DNA of 64,000 nucleotides from Myxocyprinus asiaticus (GCF_019703515.2 NC_059374.1:20268595-20332594), one strand, 5' to 3'; counted from the stretch's first letter, positions 1 to 11,995 are shown. Notes: generated by a model from the sequence alone, not told the origin. Numbers and translations: made by a program.

Positions 1-1001
1 ACAGACCATGCAAAAACTTTCCCCATGAAAGTGGCTGCAGTTCTCCATCAACTCACGTCACAGTTCACGTGGAGGCTGAGCGTGCACATGCTTAGCATCA
101 CGATGCAACAGACAGGAAATTGTGACATGCTACAACACACTGAGATGATCGGCAGACAAAACACACAAAGAACAACACGAAAACATGCCACTAATCGAAC
201 AATGCCTGAATTGGGCTGTGCATTGTGTTGGCAGAGCAGGGCACAACAATGTGTTTCTGTAGTGTGCTTTCAACAAAAAAACAAAACAAAAAAAATGTGA
301 GAGTTGAAAAGCACCAAGTCGTTTTGCTAGAGCATCAGGAAAAAACGAAACCCTTGCAGGCTTGTTATGATGACAGCAGGCAGAGTGTGCTAGTCTTGCA
401 GCTTTTATTTGGCTAACTACCTCCCAGGAGACTTGAGCGGGATAAACAGTTATGATCAATGCCTTTTATTCTGCTACGCCGTCTAATTGCTCCTAATTAA
501 AGCTAATATCTTAATATAAACCGGAGCCCTAAGCTAATGATGAATGGTTCAATGATATTTCCAAGGTGGTTAAAATAGCAGAACAAAATGAACAATCTGC
601 TTATGTAAATGAATTGTTCAGGTGATTGCTTACATTATTATATGATAATTCTGATTACATCAGGTGGAAAGGAACACTAAGCCTCAGGCCTGTACCAACA
701 ATGCTGTGATCGCTCAAATTGAGGTGATAAATCTGTGATCGTAACAACAATGAAAGGAAAACAAATGCTGGAGTACTTCAATGGTACAGTATGTGTCTGG
801 CACCCCTACTTGCCAGCTTATTCAAGCAGCAGTTTTTGAACTCCTCAATAGCATGTATTAATTCTGAGATAATTGGAGGATCATGCAGCGTTCTGAGAAT
901 ACCTTGAGGACTCTTTCAAATGCATGAGGTGTTAATTGTAAAACACAAAACAAAACAAAACATGCAGTAAAGGAAATTACATCAAAATTTACCCTATATG
1001 A
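1..1001. other. Intronic sequence, no recognised feature
   Basis: AT-rich sequence, inferred to be intron of the NCAM-type gene downstream of its Ig4a exon. The short open frames here have no recognisable domain or splice-consistent structure, and I see no repeat with clear boundaries. Confidence 0.5.
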
Positions 1002-1300
1002 GGGCCTGGGTAGCTCAGCGAGTAAAGACGCAGACTACCAGCCCTGGAGTTCGCAAGTTCGAATCCCAGGGCGTGCTGAGTGACTCCAGCCAGGTCTCCT
1101 AAGCAACCAAATTGGTCCGGTTGCTAGGGAGGGTAGAGTCACATGGGGTAACCTCCTCGTGGTTGCTATAATGTGGTTCACTCTCGGTGGGGCACGTGGT
1201 GAGTTGTGCGTGGATGCCGTGGTGGATGGCGTGAAGCCTCCACATGCGCTATGTCTTCGCGGTAACACGCTCAACAAGCCACGTGATAAGATGCACAAGT
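1002..1300 (+). mobile_element. tRNA-derived SINE, HAmo-like
   Basis: The 5' end resembles a tRNA gene. It has a pol III A box (TAGCTCAGCGAG from about 1011) and a B box (GTTCGAATCCC, 1057-1067). A long tRNA-unrelated body follows (TCTCCTAAGCAACCAAATTGG, GGTTGCTAGGGAGGGTAGAG) and runs to about 1300. This layout matches the HAmo SINE family known from cyprinid fishes; the family name is from memory, not a search. It should be transcribed by RNA polymerase III and depend on a LINE for reverse transcription. The 3' limit is approximate and no TSD was resolved. Confidence 0.75.
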
Positions 1301-2389
1301 TATTTGTACTTCAAGCTTGAATTGTGCCGATGGTTTGAAAATATGTACTTTTATTATGGAATTTATGTGCGGGTAAGGAGGCATGATTAATTCTGTTAAT
1401 TTTTTTATTTAATTGATCGGACTAAATTAATAAGTTAAATCGACAGCCTTAATAAATACATCACATTATGTAACTTAAATGCATAACAAATGCCATTTGG
1501 TGTTGTCTTTAACCTCTTGCAGGACAGTAAATATCAACAAGGCAGCTATGAGAGTCTCACGCTTCAGTGACAACAATCATGAGGGGAGAGAGGGATCGGG
1601 GTTACTATATCTCGGTTTCATCAGATCAGCCAGTTGTAAACGCTGTTTACCAAGTTCAGGGAATAGGATGCTTTGCACTCGATGCAGGGTCACTGGTACG
1701 GACAGACAAAGCTATCAATTATGCCACTAGCAGAGAGAATTGATCTGAATGAGCTTTGTGTCTGTTGAAAACAAGAGCTGACCTACACATGCCCCCACTC
1801 CCTCTCTCTCTCTCTCTGGAGTGTGTCTGTAGGGTTTAGGAGGGGAAAAACACTGTAACAAACTTGCAGCACTTGTTTAAAGCAATTAAATAATACTTAT
1901 TTCGTTTACTACACATAACATTAGCTTACACTCTGAGCTGCATCACAGCTTTAGTGTTACAGTTTTACTGCAGAAAATAAATGACTGTACATGTTGAATG
2001 TTACAGTTTGCTGAAGTCATATAAAAAGGTCAATGCTTATTGACACCATTATCACTTTTAAAATGTATTTTCAAGCAAGTTTTTATTTTTCCTTAATTCC
2101 CAGAATATTTGGTTATTGAAAAAACAATTATATCTTCCAGAAAAATTAACATAAATTTGAGACAATTTTGAGACAATAAATTTGAGACTATTTTTTTTTT
2201 AGACAAAAGTGTAGAAGAAATCCAACAACAACAATGGGCCTCAGAGGTCAACATTTTTATATATTATTCACACAATGGAGCCTGTTCAGTAGCCAAATTA
2301 ACTTTGAATTTTAGCTCCAGTCACCATTCACTTTCATTGTATGGAAAAAGATACTGTGTTTGGGAATATGAATGATATAATATTATATT
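1301..2389. other. Intronic sequence with a short CT tract
   Basis: AT-rich intron. The only simple repeat noted is a (CT)n tract near 1801-1817. No gene or bounded transposon was recognised. Confidence 0.45.
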
Positions 2390-3250
2390 TAGTGCAGTCA
2401 GTCGATTTCAGCAATTTCAAAATTGCGATTGACTTTAAAAATCATGCGATTAATCATGATTAACCGCAGATTAAGAAAGTGCTGAAATTGAACTCTATAT
2501 GTACTTTTTCCTGTCAAAAAGCATTTATTTCCTTTTTTAGGAAAGAATAAAAACCAATACTATCAAACAAAGCATTTCACAGTATAAAAACAGAAATACA
2601 CTAAAATAGCACCAATTGAGGTAACATTAAACGTTTCTCAATGTGTAAGTGGGAGGTTGACTGATTGAAAGAACTAGTGCCCACAGATTTATTGCATCCT
2701 CCAAAAATATTTATCATTGCTGTCCACTTTACTACAGCAATTGTGAAGCCGCATGAACATGAATCATGCCGCTTTGAACTTCACATTAAAAGCACTTGCA
2801 TAAAACATCTTGCTTTGATTTTAGCGCTGGCACTGTCCACGACTCCATGTAATGATACGTCATCCAAATTGTCCAGTTAAACGGAAGTGCAACACGACAC
2901 TGGGGAAATGCTGATGCTTCACTCCAGTGGGTCGTGTGAATGCAGCTTATCACAAATCCCATCTGTGTTTGTTTTACACCAAAATTTATGGTTAGGATGT
3001 TCTTTCTCCATCACTTGATAATTCACACAGAATTGTTGTTGTGTGTGTTTGTGGTGTGTCCGTCGGTGTAATGAATCTGGACAATTTGCAAAGGTTCCGC
3101 CCTATTCAGTCCAGTGCTCTGAACTCACACTGAGCTAAATAAAATGTCAGAATCTAATGTCAAATTGGTAAATGCGTTTATCGTGTTAAAAAATTGATTA
3201 AGCATCTGAAATTCATCGAATGTGTTGACGTACTAATTTTGACAGCTCTT
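2390..3250. mobile_element. Non-autonomous hAT-like element with 8-bp TSD
   Basis: The ends are imperfect inverted repeats: TAGTGCAGTCA on the left and AAGAGCTGTCA when the right end is read inward. Both sides carry the 8-bp duplication ATTATATT (2382-2389 and 3251-3258), the size expected for hAT transposition. Sub-terminal GATTAATCATGATTAA motifs are present and there is no transposase ORF. The flank is itself AT-rich, which weakens the TSD evidence. A related end (ATCGATTGACAGCCC) appears near 40340-40360. Confidence 0.6.
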
Positions 3251-4299
3251 ATTATATTATATTATTTTATATTTACGGCTGGAAAATTGAACGTGTTTAT
3301 TTCTGCGATTATTAGCTGACTGTCACACGTTAAAAAAGCTAATGTTTTTCACCACTTTCTGTGGCTAAAAAAATTGGCATACATACATTTCCAAGAGGTA
3401 CACGCTCAACTCGACTGCACATCCTAGCAGAGAAACTGATTGTGAGGAGCAGTACATGCTTATTTATTACACGGCGCATGCCCAGGACATAATAAACATG
3501 GGAGCGGATTTACTGTGTGGAGAATGAAGACTTCACCCGCAAGTGGTGAGCCAGGAGTGGGAGAGATACGGGCAAGCTGCCGTATCTCATTGCATTGCCC
3601 GAAAATGCTCAGTAATCGGAACCAAAAGAGAAAAAGTACAAGAGAAACCCAGCATGTGCAAGAAAGAGACTGAACAGCAACCAGAGAAAAGAATAGTTTT
3701 GAGATTTTAAATTTTAATTAATATAAATACTCAGGTCTATGAGTGTATAAACCAACAGTGATCTCAAGCCATTCACACTCTCAGACACTCTGTGTCCATT
3801 TTATACTGCTCTTTTTTCATGTGTTAATGTGCTTGACAGATGTCTCAAGGAGGGGGGAGGGGGAGGCTACAACTGAGAAAAGTTTAATTCTTCTCTTGTC
3901 TCTCAGTGGGGATGTGGTCCATGACCTATTCTTTATCGCCTTGAGCGCTGCTACCCTGCCATTTTTATAACCTGCTCATTTGTCTGGCACTTAGGAAGTG
4001 GCCCAGAGATGGCAATATATGACAGTCCTAAACTCATTTTTTATTGACCCAACTATTATAATCAGATAAGACATGAGCTGGGCCTTTTAGCGGGATAAAA
4101 CATAAATTTAAAAAAAACAGGAAATTCAAGACATTGAGCGATTTCCATACACATATGAACACAGGTGTACATTACAGACAGCTGTGTAAAAAGGGCACGG
4201 AGAAGGTAGAAACATGCATCACGCAAAACACAAAAATAAGATCTAAAGGTTTTTAATAAACTTCTCTTACATTCTAGCAAAGAAAATGTAAGCCACATA
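3251..4299. other. Intronic sequence, no recognised feature
   Basis: No coding potential with recognisable domains, and no repeat with definable ends. Confidence 0.4.
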
Positions 4300-4761
4300 C
4301 ATGCTGTCACGGCCCTGTCACTCTGGGTTTTTGTCTGACATTATCATCCCATGTCTGTATTCCCTGCCGTGTGCTCTTCGGTCTGTCTGGTTTCATGTCA
4401 GGAGCACGTTGTCTGGATCCTAACTTCCTGTCTGGTTCAGTTTCGGTCCGTGTCGGGATCCAGACACTTGTGCTCCATGTCTGTCTGTTATTGACGTGGG
4501 TGTCATCTTGGCAGCATGCACTCTAGGGTGTCTGGTGTGTGTGTGGCCGAACTCTCGCACAGGTGTTCTGTCTTGTTTTTGTCACCTGTTGTGTGCATTG
4601 TGTGGCATTTGCCTCGCAATGTATGCTCAAGTTTCGTTTAGTGTGAGAATGTGTGGCATCTCTTTCTTTGCCGTTGCTACGCATTCTCTCATCTTGTTTG
4701 TCAGTTGGCATGGGCGTATATTGCCTTATTGTCTTGGCGATGTGCGCTCATGCCATTCGGG

Positions 4762-6177
4762 TGTGCCCGACTGATTTATCGGATATTATCGGCCGATATT
4801 AGCCTTTCGCAGATATATTGGTATCGGCTTATTTTTTTTCTGATATGCGCAGATATGAAAACTTTTTTTCAGAACATATAATGCAGCAAACAATGCTTTG
4901 GGTGATATAACTTTGGTGTCATAACATAGTTTGTCCGGCAGAGCGTGCTCTGACTCCATTGTTTACAGAGCTGAGCTGATGGTGGTTCTGCAGACAGTGC
5001 GGAGTTAAGTGGTGCAGAGTTAAGCGGTTTGTGAAATACATACTGGAAAGTTATTAAACAACGACCCCATCATTTTCCCTTTTCAATATAACTAATATAA
5101 CGTTAACCCTGTCCCTGACAAGCATGTCACTCATGTTTATCACATCTGTTTGCTATGTTAGCCAGCTATAGTTTGTCAGTGCAGTAAGTAATTTAGCAGA
5201 TTGAAAGGTAAGCATCACAGCATCTTTTTGCAGCTCATTAGACAATGGTGCGGTGGTGGATTGTGTCTGTTGAATGTTGATTTCACACTACATTGTTACC
5301 TAGTTGGTGAGACGCAATGCTGGAAAGTAAATAAAGTCCATCTTTTACTCTCCGTGACAACGAACTTATAGCTAACTAGCTAACCACGTAGCTACTTTCA
5401 TTGCTTGTCAGCTGAGTGGCAGTTAATGTGTAAACATGTATTCACCAAACTGTTTTATTCAGGATTCGCAGTTTGGTACCCCCTTCAACCGAACAGTTCC
5501 AGTCATTGCATTTACAAAATGTAATATTTAAAAGTCTGGTTTTCCACTGTTGAAAGTTTCCCCTGAACTTGAATAGCAGAATACGGTGTAACACCTCTGC
5601 CGCTGTTTATCTCTTGACTCAGCAGGTGTAAATGCTTCTTGTTTTACAACCTGCCACTAATTGACTGGCATTATTAAAATAGTCAGCATCTGACTGATGC
5701 TAAACTGTACTGATGTTTATTTGGCTATTTATTTTATATTTATTTTGTTCTTTATTTAAATGGTCAGCAGTTGACTGATACTAAACATACAGTACTGATT
5801 TTTATTTAGCTATAATTTTAATTTATTCTTTATTTAAATGGTCAGCAACTGACTGATACTGAACATACAGTACTGATGTTTATTTAGCTATTTATTGTAT
5901 TTGTATTTATTCTTTATTTTCTCAGTGATCATTTCTAGAATTGATTGACAATGTATTATAATAATAATGTCAAATATTCTTTGATAAAAATATTTGTTTA
6001 AGAAAGCAGCCTTCTGAGTACCTTTACATAGTCATATCGGTGCAGAATCGGTGCACAATCCACATAGAAAAGGTCTGTTTTCATTCCAGCTCAAAAATGA
6101 ACCATATCGGCCACCATATCGGTAATCAGTAAATTTCCCCGGAATCGGTCTCAAAAATCCCATATCGGTCGGCTCTA
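4762..6177. mobile_element. Non-autonomous hAT-like element (ATCGG-rich ends)
   Basis: The left end (GTGCCCGACTGATTTATCGG) and the inward-read right end (TAGAGCCGACCGATATGGG) are related inverted termini followed by repeated ATCGG motifs. No transposase ORF is visible. The interior contains an 80-bp tandem array. An 8-bp TSD could not be matched, so the exact borders may be off by a few bases. It lies inside the solo LTR and is therefore younger than that LTR. Confidence 0.5.
5680..5935. repeat. Three-copy tandem repeat, period about 80 bp
   Basis: The motif GTCAGCA(T/G/A)(C/T)TGACTGAT recurs at 5682, 5763 and 5841, each time followed by AAAC...TACTGAT and an AT-rich stretch. The spacings are 81 and 78 bp. 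The array lies within the hAT-like insertion. Confidence 0.8.
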
Positions 6178-6266
6178 GTTTTGTTGTCTTGTGAGAGCAC
6201 TTGGCTTTGTTTTATTTCTGTATCGCTGTGTGCCTCTCTGTCTTACGTCATACCCCAATCCTTGTT

Positions 6267-6500
6267 TGGGGCAGTGGTAGCTCAGCGGTTAAGGCTCTGG
6301 GTTACTGATCAGAAGGTTGGGGGTTCAAGCCCCAGCACTGCCAAGATGCCACTGTTGGGCCCTTAAGCAAGGCCCTTGACCCTATCTGCTCCAGGGGTGC
6401 TGTATCATGGCTGACCCTACACTCTGACCCCAGCCTAGCTGGGATATGTGAAAAAGAAGAATTTCACTGTATATGTGTGATGAATAAAGAAAATTATTAT
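6267..6500 (+). mobile_element. tRNA-derived SINE
   Basis: The head is tRNA-like, with A box GTAGCTCAGCGGTTAAGG and B box GGTTCAAGCCC. A non-tRNA body (GCCCTTAAGCAAGGCCCTTGACCC) and an A-rich tail with AATAAAG follow. It sits in the 3' part of the solo LTR. The tail suggests mobilisation by an L2/CR1-type LINE, but this is inferred only from the tail. Confidence 0.75.
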
Positions 6501-6642
6501 GTTTGCTTATTATTAGTTAATTTGCCTCACCTGTCCCCTGTTATCCCAATTGATTTCTCTCCCTATTTTAGCCTCCTTGTGTGTGCTGTACAGTGGCAGT
6601 TTGTCTTGTTTCCAGTCTTGTGTGCTTGTGTATCCAGTTGGT

Positions 6643-6811
6643 CCTTATTATTATTATTATTATTATTATATAATTCCCATCTCTACCTTGGTCTGGTTGG
6701 TCTTGTTTCCTGCTGCCCCAGCCTGGATTATATTTCATTTGGGGGGGGTTTCCCCCCTTTTGGGTAATTTACTTTGAATTTTGAATTTTTTTTTTTTTTT
6801 TTTTTTTTTTT
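6643..6811. repeat. (ATT)n and poly-T microsatellites
   Basis: A TTA trinucleotide tract covers about 6645-6669, and an uninterrupted T run covers about 6786-6811. Both lie inside the LTR. A further A run occurs just outside it at about 7041-7060. Confidence 0.9.
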
Positions 6812-7274
6812 CTTGTGAGAGTTTGAGTTTCCCCTTCTTTTTGTATCTTAATAAATTCCCTGTTTTTTACCTCTGCGTTTGGGTCCTGTCTCTTCATCTG
6901 TGACACATGCTGCAGTTTTGGGAGTGGGCACAGCATTTAAAGTCAGTAGTGAATTTAGGTGTGAGTGTACGGAATGCACATGTAACATTTTGGAATCTCA
7001 CAGCTGTAAACAAGAAACAGGGTTGACCAGAGTTTGGTGTAAAAAAAAAAAAAAAAAAAAACTTTTCTTTTAACTAATATTATTGACTGGATGTACTGAT
7101 GTCTGCATATGAATATGCATATGTAAACACCTAGGATTGATTTTAAAGTATTTTACACTACAAAATACAGAAAACATGCTTTAAACTGTAATTTGTAACA
7201 TTGTTAGATTACCCAAGGTAATTAACATAATCTAAGCACTTTGGATTACTTAAATCTTTTTTTCACTAAATTAA

Positions 7275-8252
7275 CCTCTTCAATGCCTCTGTCAATGTTG
7301 CAAAAAAATTTTACGCTTATAATACTGAAGTCTCCGAATACATAAGTCAGGCATATATGGTTCGTTTGAAAGCTTAGAATCGGAACTTTCTTAGATAACC
7401 ATCACTTCTGCATTTGTTACATAAAATAACAAAATATGGCCTAAAAACATTTGCGTCCCAAATCAGCACCACCTGAAAGTCATGTGGTAGAAATATGAAT
7501 ATAAAATTCTTTCAAATAGCATGTAAATAGACAAATCATGTATCAAATGAAAGCTCTCATTCTCAGGAATGCCACTGTACAGTTGCCCTAATACCACAGT
7601 TTGAAAGATTATCAAAAGAATCACAAAGTGAAATATGATTTCTGTAAGATATCAATACAAACATCTCTTATGCACTGATAACTGCTGTGGTAAGCCTCAA
7701 ATACCTAAAACATTTATATCTTCTTTTACCTTAGGTAGTTATCTAAAAAATAAGCAATGTTTTACTGTCAGTGAGCTTGCTTGTGTGAATAATCCAATGT
7801 TATATCTTAGATGTCCAGAACAAAATATGTGGTCCAGCATACTCCTAGATTGAGCTTCTGGTCCACTCAGAGGCCAAGATATTCAACAATGGGGGTAAAA
7901 AAATTAGAGCACATCTGTGAGGGCTAAAATGCATTAGAGTGCCACCTACATTTCAGATCGGCATTTTGTGATGGAAGGTGATAAAGTAAAAATTATTGCT
8001 GCCATCTAGTGGAATAAAATAAGACTATTTGGAGGGAGACAGAAAACCAAAATTACATGCTTAAAAAGTTAGGACAATTTTTTTTTTTTTTAAGAAAGTA
8101 AAAATATACCATATTATATACGAATAATTGGAGTATTTTTCTTAATGGGGGGGGGGGTGGTGAGACTAATTTTTGGCAATTATTCCAAAGAATATGTAAA
8201 TGGTGAGCTTTTAAATTGGAGTGTGAAAATGTAAAAAATTTAGTTGAAGAGG
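7275..8252. mobile_element. TTAA-flanked element with CCTCTTCAA termini (piggyBac-like)
   Basis: TTAA is present on both sides (7271-7274 and 8253-8256). The internal ends are perfect 9-bp inverted repeats (CCTCTTCAA and TTGAAGAGG). A TTAA target and CC-start termini fit piggyBac-type or Kolobok-type DNA transposons. The interior is AT-rich with no usable transposase ORF, so the element is non-autonomous. Confidence 0.6.
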
Positions 8253-8348
8253 TTAAAAAGAATGGGTACTGGAGTATTCAAACTTCAAAAATAATTATAA
8301 AAGTATCATAAAAGAATTCCTTACAACTCGCAAATCATTTATTTACGC

Positions 8349-8645
8349 AAGTCTTCTGAAGCCAGAACAGCTTTACCCAAAAAAGACCGAAATGTACGTT
8401 GTTTTTCTTTACTGATAATCTTATCATAATTTTGCAATGTTAATCATTGTTTTGACAACCAGACAATTTGACAACGAATCATTCCGACTGATTTGTGAAC
8501 TGGATTAACCGATTCATTGAAAAGATCCAACTCAAAATAATCGGACATTGTTTCTTCTGTCATGAACTCTCGTAACTCTGTGGTAAGTGAGTAACAACTT
8601 CAATCTGTTCCTCACACAAAGCCATCGTATGGCTTCAGAAGACTT
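8349..8645. repeat. Inverted repeat, 16-bp arms
   Basis: AAGTCTTCTGAAGCCA (8349-8364) is matched in inverse by TGGCTTCAGAAGACTT (8630-8645), with AT-rich sequence between. Related CTTCTGAAGCCAT words occur near 12175 and 56065, suggesting part of a dispersed DNA element. Full ends were not defined. Confidence 0.6.
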
Positions 8646-10118
8646 GAAAGTGAGTACATTTTGACCTTGTGAATCAACAGACTGCATAAACAGCATTTTT
8701 TAATTTAACTAATCTGATTACCAATGATTTAGTTGTTCAAATCAGTTTTGAACACATTATGCAGATTTAATATAAATGTGGTTGTCTCTACCTATTCTGG
8801 AGTGTATTCAGTTGTAGAATGCAGCTGTCACTCCTATAAATAACCGCCCTCTGGACTGTATGTACAGAAAGGGATTAAGCACTCAGAAGAAGAGAAACAT
8901 TCGTATCTAGCTGCAGTGTGTTCGTGGGCTGAGCTATTTAAAAAGGTATTCCAGTGTAGTAGGTTGTGCAACAAAGAAAAAAGAAAAAAACCTTAAATAA
9001 AAAGTCCCATTTCTAGAATGTGATGTGAAAGAAACAGTTTCACTAAATGTTTTAATTTAGTGCTCAGTTAATTTAGTGCACAATTAAAACATTAAATGTT
9101 TTAATATACTTTAAAAAATAATAAGCAGATTTACGGCAATTTGCTTTAATGTGATTATAACACAAACTGTCGATTGCCTTTTACCAAGCTGATTAAAGTC
9201 AACATTAAAAAACGCTTTTGCAACCCATATTACTTTCATAATGTGACATATTTCAGAGTGAAAAAGGATATGCAACAAGAAAAAAAAAAAGAAGAGTGAT
9301 TTTACACTTGATTTTATCCATTGGGAATTGATTGGATCATGAAAAGTGGGCCTTCCATATCTAAACGGAATGAGAGTTTGCATTTGTTTGCTTGATTGGG
9401 ACATGGAGGCTAAAGTTCCTATGGTAGAGCTTCTTTTTCAGATATATTGTAATTTACTATTACTGCCATAACCTTTAGGACATTAACCAGCTTTAAACGA
9501 CGGCCAGATTATGTACAGCTGTAGCCTAAACCACTGCCTAAATAGCTATTTAGCTATTGGATAACGTTAACTAATAGCCTGTGCTGCCTAGGTGATGTCA
9601 GCCTAAAAACAAAAACAAACAAACAAACAAAAAACAAAAAACAATTTAAGATGCAGAGCTAGTTTTAAATTTTATTGAAAGATTATGGCCCACTATGACC
9701 AGGAACATGGTTTATGAAATTAATACTGTCAATTTATATTTCATGTTGACTTTAAAAGACAATAAACAGAAATGGCTATACTTAATCCTAAAAAATAAAA
9801 CCTTATACTGCCAATGTAAACTTCTAATTATTTTTGTAAACATGAAACATGGTGATCAACACAGGCCATTAAAGAGCTGCTGGCATTCATGACAACCCAA
9901 CACCCACATGATGAGATGAGCAAGACAGTGACAGCTCGACAGAAAGACACACTGGAAATGGCAAAGCGGTCCAAAAAAGGCTTAAAAAACAAAGACATGC
10001 TCCTTTAGGAACCTCGTGATGATGGTGGCTCGGCACAACCAAAACGTCCAGCTTACTTTTCAGGCTTCCAAGACACATTATTTTGTATTCACCTCATGGA
10101 TGGCGAGTGAAGACAATA
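8646..10118. other. Intronic sequence, no recognised feature
   Basis: AT-rich intron with short A-rich tracts (about 9608-9640). No exon-like block with splice sites matching an Ig domain was found on the minus strand. Confidence 0.4.
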
Positions 10119-11323
10119 GCTCTGTTCCAAAGTCTAGTGAGCATCCTCACTGCCTACCACCTATATAGACAGCATTCTAACCATCATGGAACCTTATATG
10201 TGATTGATTTGGAACACTCTACATAGGCAATTACTATGCGTGCCAAACAAATAGCACACAATGAAGACACAACTTGCAGCTGAGTTTGACTTTAGCATGT
10301 TGCTAAGCTAACGGTACAATACTCTGATAAGCATAAAAATACATAGTACACACAGATATTGGGTAAAATAATCCTTTTTTAATTTCACTGAACTATTTTT
10401 TATGATTTGTTACAGTATTGACTGAAATATAAGTTTGTTTTTTTTATAATCAGCATTTCACTCGATTCTTCCACCATTTTAGATTTACTTTTACACTGTG
10501 GTACACTACGGAATCCTGGGCTCTCTATCGTCATCTGTGGTTGAAACATAAAATTGCAAATAACTTGCCGAGGAACATTGTTTATTTATTTATTTTTTTA
10601 CATCATTTGTGCTACGCCACTGCTCTTTTTGCACAGATGAATCTGATGATTTCAGGTAAACTCAGCGTTGCCTGTGATCAACATATCAGAGTGGATCTGT
10701 CTGACAAGCTACACCAAGAGTCACTGATAGTAAGAAGAAAGTCCTTCAAGACATGTATCCAAAATATGTGTCTGAGCAAGAAAGTATCATATTTGCCACT
10801 GGACCTTCTTTAATTTGTTTACGGACATGATGCAAACACGCAAGGATGAATGACAGAAGCCTAACATTTCCTGCCAGTTAAAACAGCTCTGAATGTAAAT
10901 TGCTATTGTGCTATTGTACGTTTACCATAGTGTCTTGTGAGTGGTGGTGGCGTAGTTGGCTAAAGCGCATAACTAGTAGGTTGCTGGTTTGATCCCCACA
11001 GCCACCACCATTGTGTCCGTGAGCAAGACACTTCCAGGTTGCTCTGGGGGGGATTGTCCCTGTAATAAGTGCACTGTAAGTCGCTTTGGATAAAAGCGTC
11101 TGCCAAATGCGTATAATGTAAAAAAGCGATTTTGAACACGTATTTCTATGCGCTGGCTCAATAATGGTATTTTGTTAATTTCTAACTAAACATTAAATGG
11201 GAAATCCTCTGTAGTGTGCCTTTAAGGTGCTTAATGTACCGTTTGGAACAGCTTTCGGGATCATATCTATGATGCCTTAATATGCTGCCGCTGCAGGCAG
11301 CTCACTAGATTTTAGAACAGAAC
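10119..11323. mobile_element. MITE-like element carrying a SINE
   Basis: The left end GCTCTGTTCCAAAGTCTAGT and the inward-read right end GTTCTGTTCTAAAATCTAGT are imperfect inverted repeats (21 of 24 bases match through GAGC). The interior has no transposase ORF and includes a SINE at 10941-11120. The superfamily is not assignable from the termini alone, and no clear TSD was seen. Confidence 0.55.
10941..11120 (+). mobile_element. tRNA-derived SINE with GTCGCTTTGGATAAAAGCG tail
   Basis: The head has a B-box-like GGTTTGATCCCC. The conserved tail reads GTAAGTCGCTTTGGATAAAA then GCGTCTGCCAAATG, a 3' module shared by several teleost SINEs and LINEs. A second copy, inverted, is at 54652-54845. Confidence 0.75.
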
Positions 11324-11835
11324 AAATGGAAGGCATTTTTAGAGCTAGTGTCCATCATCACTTTTCCTGCCAGGAACTGTTGCAATAGCATTGCAATTTC
11401 ACCACCTTCACCACCATGCAAGTTTTTAACATTTGCAGATAGTATAATGACTTTAAGAACTTCAGGTAATCGAAACAGCAGGCAGTCAATTTGCAAACGT
11501 CTTAAGGATGTCGATAACATCACGGCCATTTCTAGGATTAAGAAGTAGATCTAAACGGTCCATTCCCTGGACGTCGATGTTACTATACCTGCCCTTCTGA
11601 TCTCATACCTGATAAATCCTCTTTTGGTGCTCCTGCAGACAAAGAGAATTGTATGCATGAAACAGCCAGAGGCCCACCATCATGACTCGTCCATTTAGCT
11701 AGCTGCTGCCTGATTTTAGGCTAAGACCATGATCAATTTATTGCTACTCTTCTAGCTTCTGTTCCCACTTCTAACTCAACAGAGAGAAACCAGTTTGACG
11801 ACTGTCTACATTGCTGTCTGTGTGTTCGGGGTTAC
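11324..11835. other. Intron immediately downstream of the Ig4a exon
   Basis: The region holds overlapping open frames on both strands (about 11305-11550) that I do not recognise. No VASE-like mini-exon or Ig4b exon could be read here. Confidence 0.4.
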
Positions 11836-11978
11836 CTGTTCTCCCTCGCTGAAAAGGCGGGTACCGAAGCTCCATGTAATGGTGGGTGTGGGGTCTCCGG
11901 TGGCCTCGCATGTTAACGTGACTTGTTCATCCATTTCAGTGGTAGTCTTGCTTTCCAAATATGTGATTTTGGGTCGCA
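11836..11978 (-). CDS. ncam1: NCAM1-type exon: Ig domain 4, first half
   Basis: This is the last readable exon of the gene in the window (143 bp, starting phase 1 and ending phase 0). The translation includes RPKITYLESKTTTEMDEQV, the first Ig4 cysteine in LTCEATGDPTP, and the core tryptophan in TITWSFGTR. This matches the linker and start of the fourth Ig domain of vertebrate NCAM1. The acceptor is CTCTCAG. The donor is CAG|GTAACC, the weakest-looking donor of the seven because positions +4 to +6 are ACC. In mammals this exon is joined either to Ig4b or through the optional VASE exon; neither is visible here. NCAM is a cell-surface homophilic adhesion glycoprotein. Assignment to NCAM1 rather than NCAM2 rests on residue patterns across all seven exons. 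Confidence 0.93.
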
Positions 11979-11995
11979 CTGAGAGGACATGATAT

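Larger units (their letters stand above)
4305..6905 (+). mobile_element. Solo LTR (gypsy-like) interrupted by a hAT-like element and a SINE
   Basis: The sequence starts TGTCACGGCCCTG and ends CTTCATCTGTGACA, giving the TG...CA borders of an LTR. The 5-bp direct repeat CATGC flanks it exactly (4300-4304 and 6906-6910). A polyadenylation signal (AATAAA, about 6850) and a T-rich/GT-rich stretch lie near the 3' end, so the LTR reads on the plus strand. The LTR body is about 4305-4760, 6178-6266 and 6501-6905. The remainder is a hAT-like insertion (4762-6177) and a SINE (6267-6500). No internal retrotransposon domain is attached, which is the signature of LTR-LTR recombination. The TGTCACGGC start is typical of fish Ty3/gypsy LTRs; family assignment is inference. 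Confidence 0.75.

Noticed and set aside
1002..1075. Possible tRNA gene (A and B boxes)
   Set aside because: The tRNA-like head runs straight into a long SINE body and lacks a proper acceptor-stem closure; the same applies to 6267 and 10941.
1..11835. NCAM Ig4b exon or VASE mini-exon
   Set aside because: Minus-strand frames were read for a YxC Ig motif with AG/GT borders and nothing convincing was found; a very short exon could have been missed.
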